Assembly (NCBI GenBank): GCA_018333475.1
Contig: JAGXTH010000086.1
Coordinates: forward strand, 1 to 64,000
Direction: 5' to 3'
DNA from: Simkania sp.
GTDB taxonomy: Bacteria; Chlamydiota; Chlamydiia; Chlamydiales; Rhabdochlamydiaceae
DNA length: 64,000 nt
Part shown: one piece after another, positions 19,561-26,859 of the stretch
How positions within the stretch are numbered: position 1 is the stretch's first letter
Layout of the letters: the number at the start of each line of letters is the position of its first letter
Position numbers and translations under genes: made by a program
Notes under the pieces: generated by a model
The model's database searches: none
What the model was told of the DNA's origin: nothing
What the model saw: only the letters and a program-made list of their open reading frames with translations

Positions 19561-19723
19561 TACCAAACGCAATAAATAATTTCATATTTGAGCTGCGTGA
19601 AAGCTGTCGACAAATTGACGATCATAAACAGCATAGTATTAATGCAATACAATGCCGTTTACGATCGCCGATTTTCGGCGCTTTGACGCGGCTCAAATGT
19701 GAAGTTATTTGTTGCGTTTGGTA
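19561..19723. mobile_element. 163-bp foldback (MITE-like) element A
   Basis: The whole element is an imperfect palindrome, with ends TACCAAACGCAATAAATAAT and a complement differing at a few pyrimidine positions. It is flanked on both sides by TAA (19558-19560 and 19724-19726), a 3-bp target-site duplication of the TNA kind. Its interior ('CTGCGTGAAAGC', 'GATCATAA', 'AGTATT') resembles element B. No coding capacity. It lies 22 bp after the putA stop. Confidence 0.8.
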
Positions 19724-19907
19724 TAACATATGGGGGCAAGGTTAAGATATGAGATCATAAAGCTATACGCAAGACTTCTGAACATTGCATGCCTTCATCT
19801 CCGAAAACCCCTTGCCCACAAGTTTCGTAATCCCCATTAACAAATCTTTACGTATTTCTGTATTTCTGTATTTTGGTTTATAATACACCATAACTTGGAG
19901 AATTTCT
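19724..19907. other. Gap leading to the toxin-antitoxin genes
   Basis: 184 bp after element A. No gene. The right end holds the candidate promoter and tandem repeats listed next. Confidence 0.5.
19852..19884 (+). promoter_or_regulatory. Promoter region with three tandem 8-nt repeats
   Basis: GTATTTCT, GTATTTCT and GTATTTTG are directly abutted (19852-19875), followed 3 bp later by a consensus TATAAT -10 box (19879-19884). No good -35 is present, so the repeats occupy its place. The antitoxin ATG follows 23 bp after the -10. RelB/DinJ-type antitoxins bind repeats near their own promoters, so an operator is likely. Confidence 0.5.
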
Positions 19908-20147
19908 ATGAGTCACAGAATAGCCCGTCTTACAATCGATCTTCCAGTCTCGGAACATAAACGGCTCAAAATGGCGGCTTCTTTAATGGATATTTCTATG
20001 AAACAGCTCGTCATTATGAGTGTCGATGACTTCATGCAGAAAAAATTCAACAAGGTAACTGAAAAAGCTATTAAGCAGTCTAAGTCTGGCAAAAACCTAA
20101 AAAAATTCGATACTCTCGATGAGCTTTTCAAAGACTTAGGTATTTGA
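19908..20147 (+). CDS. Antitoxin of a YafQ-type pair (RHH-like)
   Basis: 79 residues. The N-terminal 'RIARLTIDLPVSEHKRLKMAASLMDISMKQLV' has the strand-helix-helix pattern of ribbon-helix-helix antitoxins (DinJ/RelB-like), followed by a charged tail that would wrap the toxin ('LKKFDTLDELFKDLGI'). A GGAG lies 7 nt before the ATG. The stop TGA shares one base with the toxin ATG (TGATG), a common arrangement for toxin-antitoxin operons. Antitoxin neutralises the toxin and represses the operon; here this is inferred from context. Confidence 0.8.
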   Translation: MSHRIARLTIDLPVSEHKRLKMAASLMDISMKQLVIMSVDDFMQKKFNKVTEKAIKQSKSGKNLKKFDTLDELFKDLGI

Positions 20148-20419
20148 TGTTGCTCCCTATCCGCACCTCACAATTCAAGCGTGATGCCAAGCTCGCTCAA
20201 AAACGCGGTAAAAACATGGAGTTACTAAAAAAAATCATGATCAAACTCGTCCAAGAAGAGATTCTTGACATCAAACACAGAGACCACAAATTGACCGGCA
20301 ATTACAAGGATCATCGAGAATGCCATATTGAACCAGATTGGCTACTCATCTATCGAACTACAGCAAAGGAAATTTTCTTTGAAAGAACCGGCACTCATTC
20401 CGACTTGTTCAATAAATAA
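20147..20419 (+). CDS. YafQ-family mRNA interferase toxin
   Basis: 90 residues from ATG 20147; the track's TTG at 20144 is less likely. The body fits YafQ/RelE-type ribosome-dependent RNases: 'TSQFKRDAKLAQKRGKN' at the N-terminus, 'RDHKLTGNYKDHRECHI', 'DWLLIYR', and the C-terminal 'TGTHSDLF' carrying the catalytic histidine (E. coli YafQ H87 position). It should cleave mRNA at the ribosomal A site when the antitoxin is lost. It looks intact. A 71-bp copy of its middle recurs at 21679-21749. Confidence 0.88.
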   Translation: MLLPIRTSQFKRDAKLAQKRGKNMELLKKIMIKLVQEEILDIKHRDHKLTGNYKDHRECHIEPDWLLIYRTTAKEIFFERTGTHSDLFNK

Positions 20420-20549
20420 GCCGATTGCAAAACTTTAAGGCCAGAAAAGACTCCATTAGAATTTCCCTTAAAGCTTAAAATATGGGGTCATAGAAAGTCA
20501 GCTTTAATTCCAACTTGTGACGAACACAACATGTTAAGCGGATTCCAAA

Positions 20550-21002
20550 TTACAGGACCGCACGAAAATGTCTTGTGTTTACTGGAAAAGGAGGATGCCT
20601 TTCATTTTTTGCTTCCGCTAGTTTTTCTGGTCTTATTTCTTTATATAGATTCAAAAGTTCAGTATCTTTTAGACACTCAAAAAGAAACATGCGAATATAA
20701 CTTTCCTGAATGGGGCTAATTTTTGATTGTTGTTTTTCCCATTTCACCACGGTTGCATGAGATACCCCAAGTTTTTTCCCGAACTCCGTTGTAGACATCT
20801 CCAAAAATTTTCTCATGAATCGTATTTCCTTACCAGTCAATGGATATGGCTTATGAATGAGTCCATTAAAGACAAATAGCTGGAGTGCATTCATATCAAG
20901 ATCAATGACCCATTCACCAAACACTTTTTTCATGGGGGTATCGATAAGTTCGACCGGGAATCCCAGGCCCTCATAGATGAATGTTTCTGTTTTTTTTCGC
21001 AT
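20550..21002 (-). CDS. HTH antitoxin paired with a DUF4258 toxin
   Basis: 150 residues. The centre is a helix-turn-helix ('MSTTEFGKKLGVSHATVVKWEKQ', about residues 69-91) of the XRE type, preceded by 'FPVELIDTPMKKVFGEWVIDL', typical of the MqsA/YgiT-like antitoxins that follow small DUF4258 toxins. No CxxC zinc finger is present. Its ATG is 3 nt after the stop of the interrupted DUF4258 gene, toxin first and antitoxin second. It appears intact, so it may still act as a repressor without its toxin. Residues after about 125 are polar and unstructured. Confidence 0.7.
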   Translation of the reverse strand: MRKKTETFIYEGLGFPVELIDTPMKKVFGEWVIDLDMNALQLFVFNGLIHKPYPLTGKEIRFMRKFLEMSTTEFGKKLGVSHATVVKWEKQQSKISPIQESYIRMFLFECLKDTELLNLYKEIRPEKLAEAKNERHPPFPVNTRHFRAVL

Positions 21003-21005
21003 ATT

Positions 21006-21468
21006 TTATAGATCAATCACAGTTATAATGATCATTTCTTCTGAAAAGGCGATAATCACGCGCACTTCTCGCAAATCCTCTGTTTTTCCTCGGATAGCAT
21101 ACTTCCATACTGAATGTGCTAATACTGTTTTAGGGCTCGTCAAGAAATAATGTCCGCATTTAAAACTGCGTCAAAGCCCCGGGGTTGCGTGATCGTAAGT
21201 GGGTCAGTATTGAATCATACAAACCCACTTGCGATCGCACAACCGCGGGAACTTTCACGTAGTTTGAAATTGGAAACTTATTTCTTGACGAGCCCTTAGC
21301 TAGTTCGTGAGTTCCTGTCTTCAAAACACGTAAAGTATCTTGCAAATCAAGATTACCATTCACCTGCTCTTCAGCTGCATGCTTAGTTAACCTATATTTC
21401 CCATACTTAATATGCTGCAATATCTCTCTTCTGAGCCGAACGTCATCCAAAAACTCATCAGATTTCAT
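21006..21468 (-). pseudogene. DUF4258 toxin gene, split by foldback element B
   Basis: The track shows only a 102-residue ORF (21160-21468) whose last 44 residues are read from the inserted element. The true gene has 58 codons (21468 to 21296, ending 'TGTHELAK'), then the 163-bp element plus one extra TTA, then 40 more codons ('TVLAHSVWKYAIRGKTED' to 'IIITVIDL') ending in TAA at 21006-21008. Removing the element and one target-site copy joins the halves in frame as a 98-residue protein with the DUF4258 pattern (HA-E near the start, 'WKYAIRGKTED', 'RVIIAFSEE'). The interrupted gene should be inactive, because a chimeric C-terminus replaces the conserved strands. Confidence 0.85.
21133..21295. 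mobile_element. 163-bp foldback (MITE-like) element B
   Basis: Perfect 18-nt terminal repeats GGGCTCGTCAAGAAATAA / TTATTTCTTGACGAGCCC, with the interior an imperfect palindrome. It is flanked by TTA on both sides (21130-21132, 21296-21298), a 3-bp target duplication. It has the same length as element A and related interior motifs ('CTGCGTCAAAGC', 'GATCGTAA', 'AGTATT'), but different outermost bases. It is too short to encode a transposase, so it must have been moved in trans. Confidence 0.85.
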
Positions 21469-21806
21469 TTTTTTATCGAGCTGCTATGCGAAGTTTTCTG
21501 TAGGCTCATTGTAACATATTCACATATTTTTCCGTTAAACAACTATATATCTAATTGTAGATAAGCTGGTTATGATTTTACCAAAGTAATAATATTGCTG
21601 TTTTTTATTGGGAGATTTCTGGAGTTTTACTGGGGAGCTAAGGCTTGTTAGACGGTCCTAAGGCAAAGCCTTGGCATGAAACACAGAGACCACAAATTGA
21701 CCGGCAATTACAAGGATCATCGAGAATGCCATATTGAACCAGATTGGCTCAAATGACTGCATTTTACTTTAAGCTCATTTTGTAGTTATTCAGTCAATCG
21801 CGTATC
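21469..21806. other. Gap before uvrD with a gene relic
   Basis: 338 bp. It starts with the promoter area of the DUF4258 pair and contains the 71-bp yafQ-like relic (next entry). No gene is supported. The uvrD start is preceded by no clear ribosome-binding site. Confidence 0.5.
21679..21749 (+). pseudogene. 71-bp relic copy of the YafQ-like toxin gene
   Basis: Identical over 71 nt to 20273-20343, the middle of the toxin gene ('AAACACAGAGACCACAAATT' to 'CCAGATTGGCT'). Sequence outside these limits is unrelated, apart from a few bases just left of the left edge. It has no start and is not expressed as a protein. It shows a past duplication or a deletion of a second toxin-antitoxin copy. Confidence 0.85.
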
Positions 21807-23915
21807 ATGTTTTCCATGATTGAAGAGCTAAGTCTCACACAGCAGCAAGCCGCTACCCATCTTGAAGGCCCCATGTTAGTCTTGGCCGGAGCAGGGTCTG
21901 GCAAAACTCGTATTGTTACCCAAAGAATTGCTTATTTATTGCAATTAGGAATTCCTTCATCGGAAATCCTCGCCGTTACTTTTACCAACAAAGCTGCTGA
22001 GGAACTGCGAGAAAGAGTTCGCACATTGACACATCAAAACGTGCTGACATGTACATTTCATAGCCTTTGTGCAAAAATTCTTCGCTCTTCGATTGCTCCT
22101 TTGGGCTATAGCAAACAATTCATTATCTACGACGAAGAGGATAGTGAAAAAGTTCTTAAGGAATGCTTAGCCACCTTAGGAATACCCACAGAAAAAGGCT
22201 CTTTAAAGACTCTACGAACGCAGATTTCTCAGGCCAAAAACGCCCTTTTAGATCCAGAAAAAATCCCCGATGACGAAGAAATTCTCAAAAAAACATACCG
22301 TCTGTATCAAGAGCGCCTTAAACTCTCTCAAGCTCTTGATTTTGACGATCTTCTTCTTTTAACGGCTCGTCTTTTCACGCAACACCCCGAAATTTTAGAG
22401 CTCTATCGAAGCACCTGGTCGTTTCTTCTTATCGATGAATACCAAGACACCAATTTCGCTCAATACGAACTCATACGGCTTCTATCTATTCCTCGTAACA
22501 ACTTATTTGTTGTAGGCGACCCCGACCAGTCCATCTATTCATGGCGCGGAGCACGTGTGCAAAACATTCTCAACTTCGCCAATGATTTTCCTGGCGCTAA
22601 AGTCATCACCCTCGAACAAAACTATCGCAGCCGCAATCAAATCCTCAAAGCTGCCAATGCACTGATTCGACACAACCACTCTCGTTACGAAAAGGATCTC
22701 TGGAGCACTCGGGGAGAGGGAGATCCTATCACCCTATTTATTGCTGAGGATGACCGGAGTGAAGCATGGTTTGTCGTGCAAAAACTCGTCACATTTCAAG
22801 AAAAACACCCCGGTTCTTTACGCGACTGCGCCATTTTCTATCGCACCAACGCCCAATCACGCACCTTTGAAGATGCGCTCCTCCGACAGCGCGTACCGTA
22901 TATCATTGTCGGTGGTATTTCATTTTATCAACGTAAGGAAATCAAAGATCTGCTCTCTTTGCTTAACATGGTGGACAGTGGAGCTGATCTCTTAAGTTTT
23001 TCTCGAACCATCAACCTTCCTAAGCGAGGCTTTGGCGAGGTCGCTATTGGTAAAATCAAAACTGCATTGGAGAATACAGGCATCACGATTTTTGAAGCTT
23101 GTGAACGTATTTGTTTGGGAGAACTCCCCTGTAAATTATCCGCTAAGCAAATGGAAGGACTTGTGGAGTATGTGGAGTCCATTCATTTAGCAAGAAACGC
23201 TTTAAAATCGGGGCTTTCTCTCCACGAAACCCTATCGAATCTCATTGAAAAAATCCGCTATCTTGAAGCGCTCAAAGAAGATCCAGAGACCTATCAAGAT
23301 CGCAGAGAAAACATCGCTGAACTTGTCTCCAAAGCTGCTGAATGGGAAGAGGACGTGGAAACACCCCGCCTCTCTTTATTTCTCGAAGAGCTCTCTCTTA
23401 AATCTTCTTTAGATGAGAGCGAAGAGAGAGAACTGGATGCTGTGCGTCTTATGACATTGCATAATAGCAAGGGGCTGGAATTTGATTTCGTCGCTCTTGT
23501 TGGCATGGAAGAGGAACTATTTCCCCATGTGAACAGCCGAGAGACCACAGAGGCGATCGAAGAGGAAAGGCGACTGTGTTACGTCGGCATGACACGTGCT
23601 AAAGAAGAGCTCTGCCTGACAGCAGCCAAATACCGCTATTTATGGGGAACCCCGCGCACTATGCGTCCCAGTCGATTTTTACAAGAAATCCCCAGAGAAT
23701 ATCTTACAGTGACCAATAAAGAACGTTCTACACAGGTGGATGAAGACGAAGAATTCTCAGAAGGCTCCAAAGTCTACCACCGTGATTATGGTACTGGCAT
23801 CGTGCAAAAATCCTACACCACCTCTCTTGGCCTTACCTACGACGTCCTATTCGAAGACACAGGGATCGAACGCTCTCTTGTCGCTAAATATGCCAAATTA
23901 GGCAACGCTCCCTAA
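21807..23915 (+). CDS. uvrD: UvrD/PcrA-type SF1 DNA helicase
   Basis: 702 residues. The superfamily 1A motifs are in order: 'LAGAGSGKTRIVTQRI' (Walker A), 'TFTNKAAEELRERV' (Ia), 'LLIDEYQDTNFAQYEL' (II), 'VVGDPDQSIYSWRGA' (III), 'LEQNYRSR' (IV), 'VRLMTLHNSKGLEFD' (V) and 'EERRLCYVGMTRAKE' (VI). It unwinds DNA 3' to 5' in repair and replication restart. The C-terminal Tudor-like tail ('HRDYGTGIV') matches the PcrA/UvrD RNA polymerase-binding region. ATG 21816 is an alternative start. In Chlamydia, uvrD also lies close to rpoN. The last 18 nt overlap the convergent GT9 gene. Confidence 0.95.
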   Translation: MFSMIEELSLTQQQAATHLEGPMLVLAGAGSGKTRIVTQRIAYLLQLGIPSSEILAVTFTNKAAEELRERVRTLTHQNVLTCTFHSLCAKILRSSIAPLGYSKQFIIYDEEDSEKVLKECLATLGIPTEKGSLKTLRTQISQAKNALLDPEKIPDDEEILKKTYRLYQERLKLSQALDFDDLLLLTARLFTQHPEILELYRSTWSFLLIDEYQDTNFAQYELIRLLSIPRNNLFVVGDPDQSIYSWRGARVQNILNFANDFPGAKVITLEQNYRSRNQILKAANALIRHNHSRYEKDLWSTRGEGDPITLFIAEDDRSEAWFVVQKLVTFQEKHPGSLRDCAIFYRTNAQSRTFEDALLRQRVPYIIVGGISFYQRKEIKDLLSLLNMVDSGADLLSFSRTINLPKRGFGEVAIGKIKTALENTGITIFEACERICLGELPCKLSAKQMEGLVEYVESIHLARNALKSGLSLHETLSNLIEKIRYLEALKEDPETYQDRRENIAELVSKAAEWEEDVETPRLSLFLEELSLKSSLDESEERELDAVRLMTLHNSKGLEFDFVALVGMEEELFPHVNSRETTEAIEEERRLCYVGMTRAKEELCLTAAKYRYLWGTPRTMRPSRFLQEIPREYLTVTNKERSTQVDEDEEFSEGSKVYHRDYGTGIVQKSYTTSLGLTYDVLFEDTGIERSLVAKYAKLGNAP

Positions 23916-24827
23916 GGAACGAAACGCTTTGAGCACTGCTTGTGTAGGGATAAAGAATTGCCAGTATCGATCTCTCCACCGCATCCCTTTTAGATTGGGA
24001 ATCCAAGCCGGAGGAAATAGAACTTTTCCTGGCGCCCAAGCAGGTCTCCAAAATAGAGACACCTGTCGATTGCGACAAATAGTCACAGTAGGAAGCCCTA
24101 GGCAAGAAGCTAAATGTCCTATGCCAGAATCATTCCCCACCATGGCTCCAGATTCTGCTACAAATGCTGCCATCTCAGAAAGGTTACAGAGCTCAGGACT
24201 ACGTTGAGACTTAGGACACACTGCCTTTTCTTCGTTTGTCAAAAGAAAATGAGGCTCCCATCCCTCTTGTTCAAGCTGACTAGCTAGCCTTTCAAAGCGC
24301 TCCCAAGGCCAATTTTTTGAAGGACGAGAACTCGTAGGATGAATCACGACTCGCTTAGGGTAACGGTGTAGTTGTACCCCTTGCGGCACTCGTATTCCAT
24401 TGTCCTTCGTAGATTGCGGCAGAGCAAGCACGTCAGAGCAAAATGTAATAAGATTATCCACAAACGGTTTGCTGCCATCAAAGCGTCCCTCTTCCCAAAA
24501 AGGATAATCCCTTCCTAAGGTCGCAATGGGGTTTAATATAGTGATTTTATCCGCCATCTGTTTTTGACAATATTGTTGGATCTCCAACATACGTGGTGTT
24601 TTTTCGTGAAACAAAAAAATGCGGTCATATCCTGATAGATCTTCTAGGCGCAACTGCGCTAATGGCTGCATCGGTAAATGAGGAAACCAACCTTGAAGAG
24701 CTTTCAAAGAAGGGTGAAAAGTGGTCACCTCAAAACCGTTGGCCTGAAGGTTATGAGAAAGAACAAGAGAAATGAGTCCATCTCCAAGACCTAGACAACT
24801 CAATACTGCAACGCGCACGATACCCAC
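23898..24827 (-). CDS. Family 9 glycosyltransferase (heptosyltransferase-like)
   Basis: 309 residues with the GT9 layout: an N-terminal Rossmann half with 'LSCLGLGDGLISL' and a C-terminal donor-binding half with 'VIHPTSSRPSKNWPWERFERLA' and 'GNDSGIGHLASCLGLPTVTI'. The latter is the family's 'NDSG--HLA-ALG-P' motif. GT9 enzymes transfer ADP-heptose or related sugars to the LPS core. This one sits alone between uvrD and rpoN, away from the large glycan locus, and may be an ancestral chlamydial core enzyme. The substrate is not identifiable. It is divergent from rpoN with 26 bp between starts. Confidence 0.82.
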   Translation of the reverse strand: MGIVRVAVLSCLGLGDGLISLVLSHNLQANGFEVTTFHPSLKALQGWFPHLPMQPLAQLRLEDLSGYDRIFLFHEKTPRMLEIQQYCQKQMADKITILNPIATLGRDYPFWEEGRFDGSKPFVDNLITFCSDVLALPQSTKDNGIRVPQGVQLHRYPKRVVIHPTSSRPSKNWPWERFERLASQLEQEGWEPHFLLTNEEKAVCPKSQRSPELCNLSEMAAFVAESGAMVGNDSGIGHLASCLGLPTVTICRNRQVSLFWRPAWAPGKVLFPPAWIPNLKGMRWRDRYWQFFIPTQAVLKAFRSLGSVA

Positions 24828-24853
24828 CTCGACAAAAACTCCTCTGCACTCTT

Positions 24854-26173
24854 ATGGATAGAACTATGGAACCCTATTTTACGATTCAACTTCGCCCTAC
24901 TCTCGCCTTGAACCTAAGGACCGCTCTTGAGGTACTCACTATGCCATTACCTCAACTGGTTCATTGGATCGAAGAGCGTATTGAAGAAAACCCTCTCCTC
25001 TCCCTAGATTCTCGTGTGTCCACACAAGAGAACGCGACAGAATCCATTCCAGTCAATGCCCCACGCTCAGAAGAAAACACTTTACCCCCCTCCCAAGAAT
25101 TCGATGCTTTACCTAGAGAAAAGATACCCTCTACCTATAGACAAAGAGTAACGCAAACCCTCCCTCTTGTCGAGAAAAGAGATCTTTTTGCATACCTGAC
25201 CTTCCAAGCAAGAGAAGCCTTCTGCAAAGAGAAGGATCTTTCCCAAGCACTAGAGTTGATCGCAGAAATCGATGAAAAGGGGCTGCTTCCCTCCCACGTA
25301 GAAGATAGCGTTCTTGTTTCCACCTTGCAAAGTTTCGATCCCCCCGGCATTGCCGCCCGTTCTATCCAAGAAGCCTTACTACTACAACTAAAAAGAAAAC
25401 CCCGTGCAACGCCATTGGCAATGAGCATCTTAAGAGATCACTACGATGATTTTTTACATCAACGCATAGCGACTCTATGCCGTCACCTTCGGTGTAGCAA
25501 GCATACTCTACGTAAAACCATTCGGGATGAACTCTCTTCTTTATCTTTTGCCCCCGCCTCCACCTTTCGGCACAACGAGGTCATCCCGTGGATCCCTGAT
25601 CTGTATATTATTGAAGAAGAAGGGAGGATGAGAGTCGAGGTCAATGAGGCCTTTCTTCCTCGTATCTCTTTTGATGCCCGTTACGACAAAATCTCCTATG
25701 AGCCCTCTATGAATAGTTATTGTAGAACAAAACGAATGGATGCGTTATTGCTGCAAAAGGCACTCAAAAAAAGGCAAATCACCCTATTTCGTCTCGGTTC
25801 CCTTTTATTGAAAACACAACGGTCCTTTTTCGAAGGGCAGGAATCTCATCCTCAGCCCCTCTCTATAGAACAGACCGCTTCTATTCTTAAACTCCATCGT
25901 TCTACTATTGGTAGAGCCATCACCGATAAAGTGATCAGCACCCCAAGAGGTTGTTTTTCTTTGGCCATGTTTTTCCGCCATGCCAAAGCCATTTCTTCCT
26001 CTGTCGAAACCGCTTTATCTCAGCTCATCCAAGAAGAAGATAAACAACATCCATTAAGTGATGAGGCAATAGCTACACATCTGCATCAACTCGGATACCC
26101 GTGTTCTCGAAGAACTGTCGCTAAGTACCGGAATGCCCTTCACCTACCGACGGCCCGTTTGCGCAAACTTTGA
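24854..26173 (+). CDS. rpoN: RNA polymerase sigma-54 factor
   Basis: 439 residues. Region I at the N-terminus (about 1-50, rich in Leu and Gln) is followed by an acidic linker, a core-binding domain (about 100-270) and the DNA-binding C-terminus with 'SIEQTASILKLHRSTIGRAI' (HTH) and the RpoN box as 'CSRRTVAKYRNAL', recognising the -24 element. The length is a little short for the family. In Chlamydia sigma-54 works with the AtoC-AtoS two-component system; neither partner is in this window. The stop overlaps the convergent HExxH gene by 53 nt. Confidence 0.95.
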   Translation: MDRTMEPYFTIQLRPTLALNLRTALEVLTMPLPQLVHWIEERIEENPLLSLDSRVSTQENATESIPVNAPRSEENTLPPSQEFDALPREKIPSTYRQRVTQTLPLVEKRDLFAYLTFQAREAFCKEKDLSQALELIAEIDEKGLLPSHVEDSVLVSTLQSFDPPGIAARSIQEALLLQLKRKPRATPLAMSILRDHYDDFLHQRIATLCRHLRCSKHTLRKTIRDELSSLSFAPASTFRHNEVIPWIPDLYIIEEEGRMRVEVNEAFLPRISFDARYDKISYEPSMNSYCRTKRMDALLLQKALKKRQITLFRLGSLLLKTQRSFFEGQESHPQPLSIEQTASILKLHRSTIGRAITDKVISTPRGCFSLAMFFRHAKAISSSVETALSQLIQEEDKQHPLSDEAIATHLHQLGYPCSRRTVAKYRNALHLPTARLRKL

Positions 26174-26858
26174 TCATCTGCCATCGCAATGACCCATCAT
26201 CAAGCTCTATCCAAGAAGTTCCTTTAGCAACAGCTACGATCTCTTGATCAGTCAAACACAACCCTATAGAAGCCAAAGGCAGCCTCTTTAAGCAACTAGC
26301 CAATCGCCATTGATCCCAAGCCAATCGCCCCCCCATCACCGCAAACAGTCCAGATGTTCCCCAAGGAAGATTCCCATGCCAAATCAGCCACATATCAATC
26401 AAAATAGCCGCCATCAAACCCCAAGTTTCCTTAGGGTGACGAAACAACGGCCCTATCCAACGGCGCCACCTATTCGGAGAAGTACGGTATGCTAGAAGCT
26501 CCTCAAACCTGGACTCTCGAAAGGCAGCTCTTGCAGCATGCACCATCTCATGCGCTAACACCTCGACATGTGCTACCCTGCGTTGCTTATCGTTCAACTG
26601 GATCGCAAATCCATCTTCTAGCTCCCACATAGCCCCCGCTTCCCACCAGAAAAGATCCCTATGTGAAAAAAAAGCAGCGATCCAATCTGGGGCGATCCCA
26701 TACAAAGAACGGGTGACGTCATGGGCCTTGGCCCAATCTTCAGCAGATATAGCCTTGCCCACAGGTTCTTTTTTTTCCTGAAGACGAGCTACCCGCTGAA
26801 AGAACTGCTCTCGGCTTTCAAGCGGTCCGGGAATCAATCCCTTTCGATAGTGTTCCAT
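26121..26858 (-). CDS. Putative membrane protein with an HExxH zinc motif
   Basis: 245 residues. 'VLAHEMVHAARAAFRESRFEELLAY' (about residues 102-126) contains HEMVH, the gluzincin-type HExxH, with a Glu about 15 residues on that could be the third ligand. One or two hydrophobic helices follow ('WGLMAAILIDMWLIWHG', then 'LFAVMGGRLAWD'). The N-terminal half is soluble and the short C-terminal tail polar. A membrane-linked metallopeptidase is the best reading, but the family is not recognised. Its 3' end overlaps the 3' end of rpoN by 53 nt, an unusually large convergent overlap. Confidence 0.55.
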   Translation of the reverse strand: MEHYRKGLIPGPLESREQFFQRVARLQEKKEPVGKAISAEDWAKAHDVTRSLYGIAPDWIAAFFSHRDLFWWEAGAMWELEDGFAIQLNDKQRRVAHVEVLAHEMVHAARAAFRESRFEELLAYRTSPNRWRRWIGPLFRHPKETWGLMAAILIDMWLIWHGNLPWGTSGLFAVMGGRLAWDQWRLASCLKRLPLASIGLCLTDQEIVAVAKGTSWIELDDGSLRWQMIKVCANGPSVGEGHSGT

Positions 26859-26859
26859 T

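Noticed and set aside
19533-19792. Short repeat TCTGAACATT-CATGCC on both sides of element A, and a similar string near 33230
   Set aside because: Only about 17 nt with mismatches; could be chance, and it does not align with the element's own target duplication.
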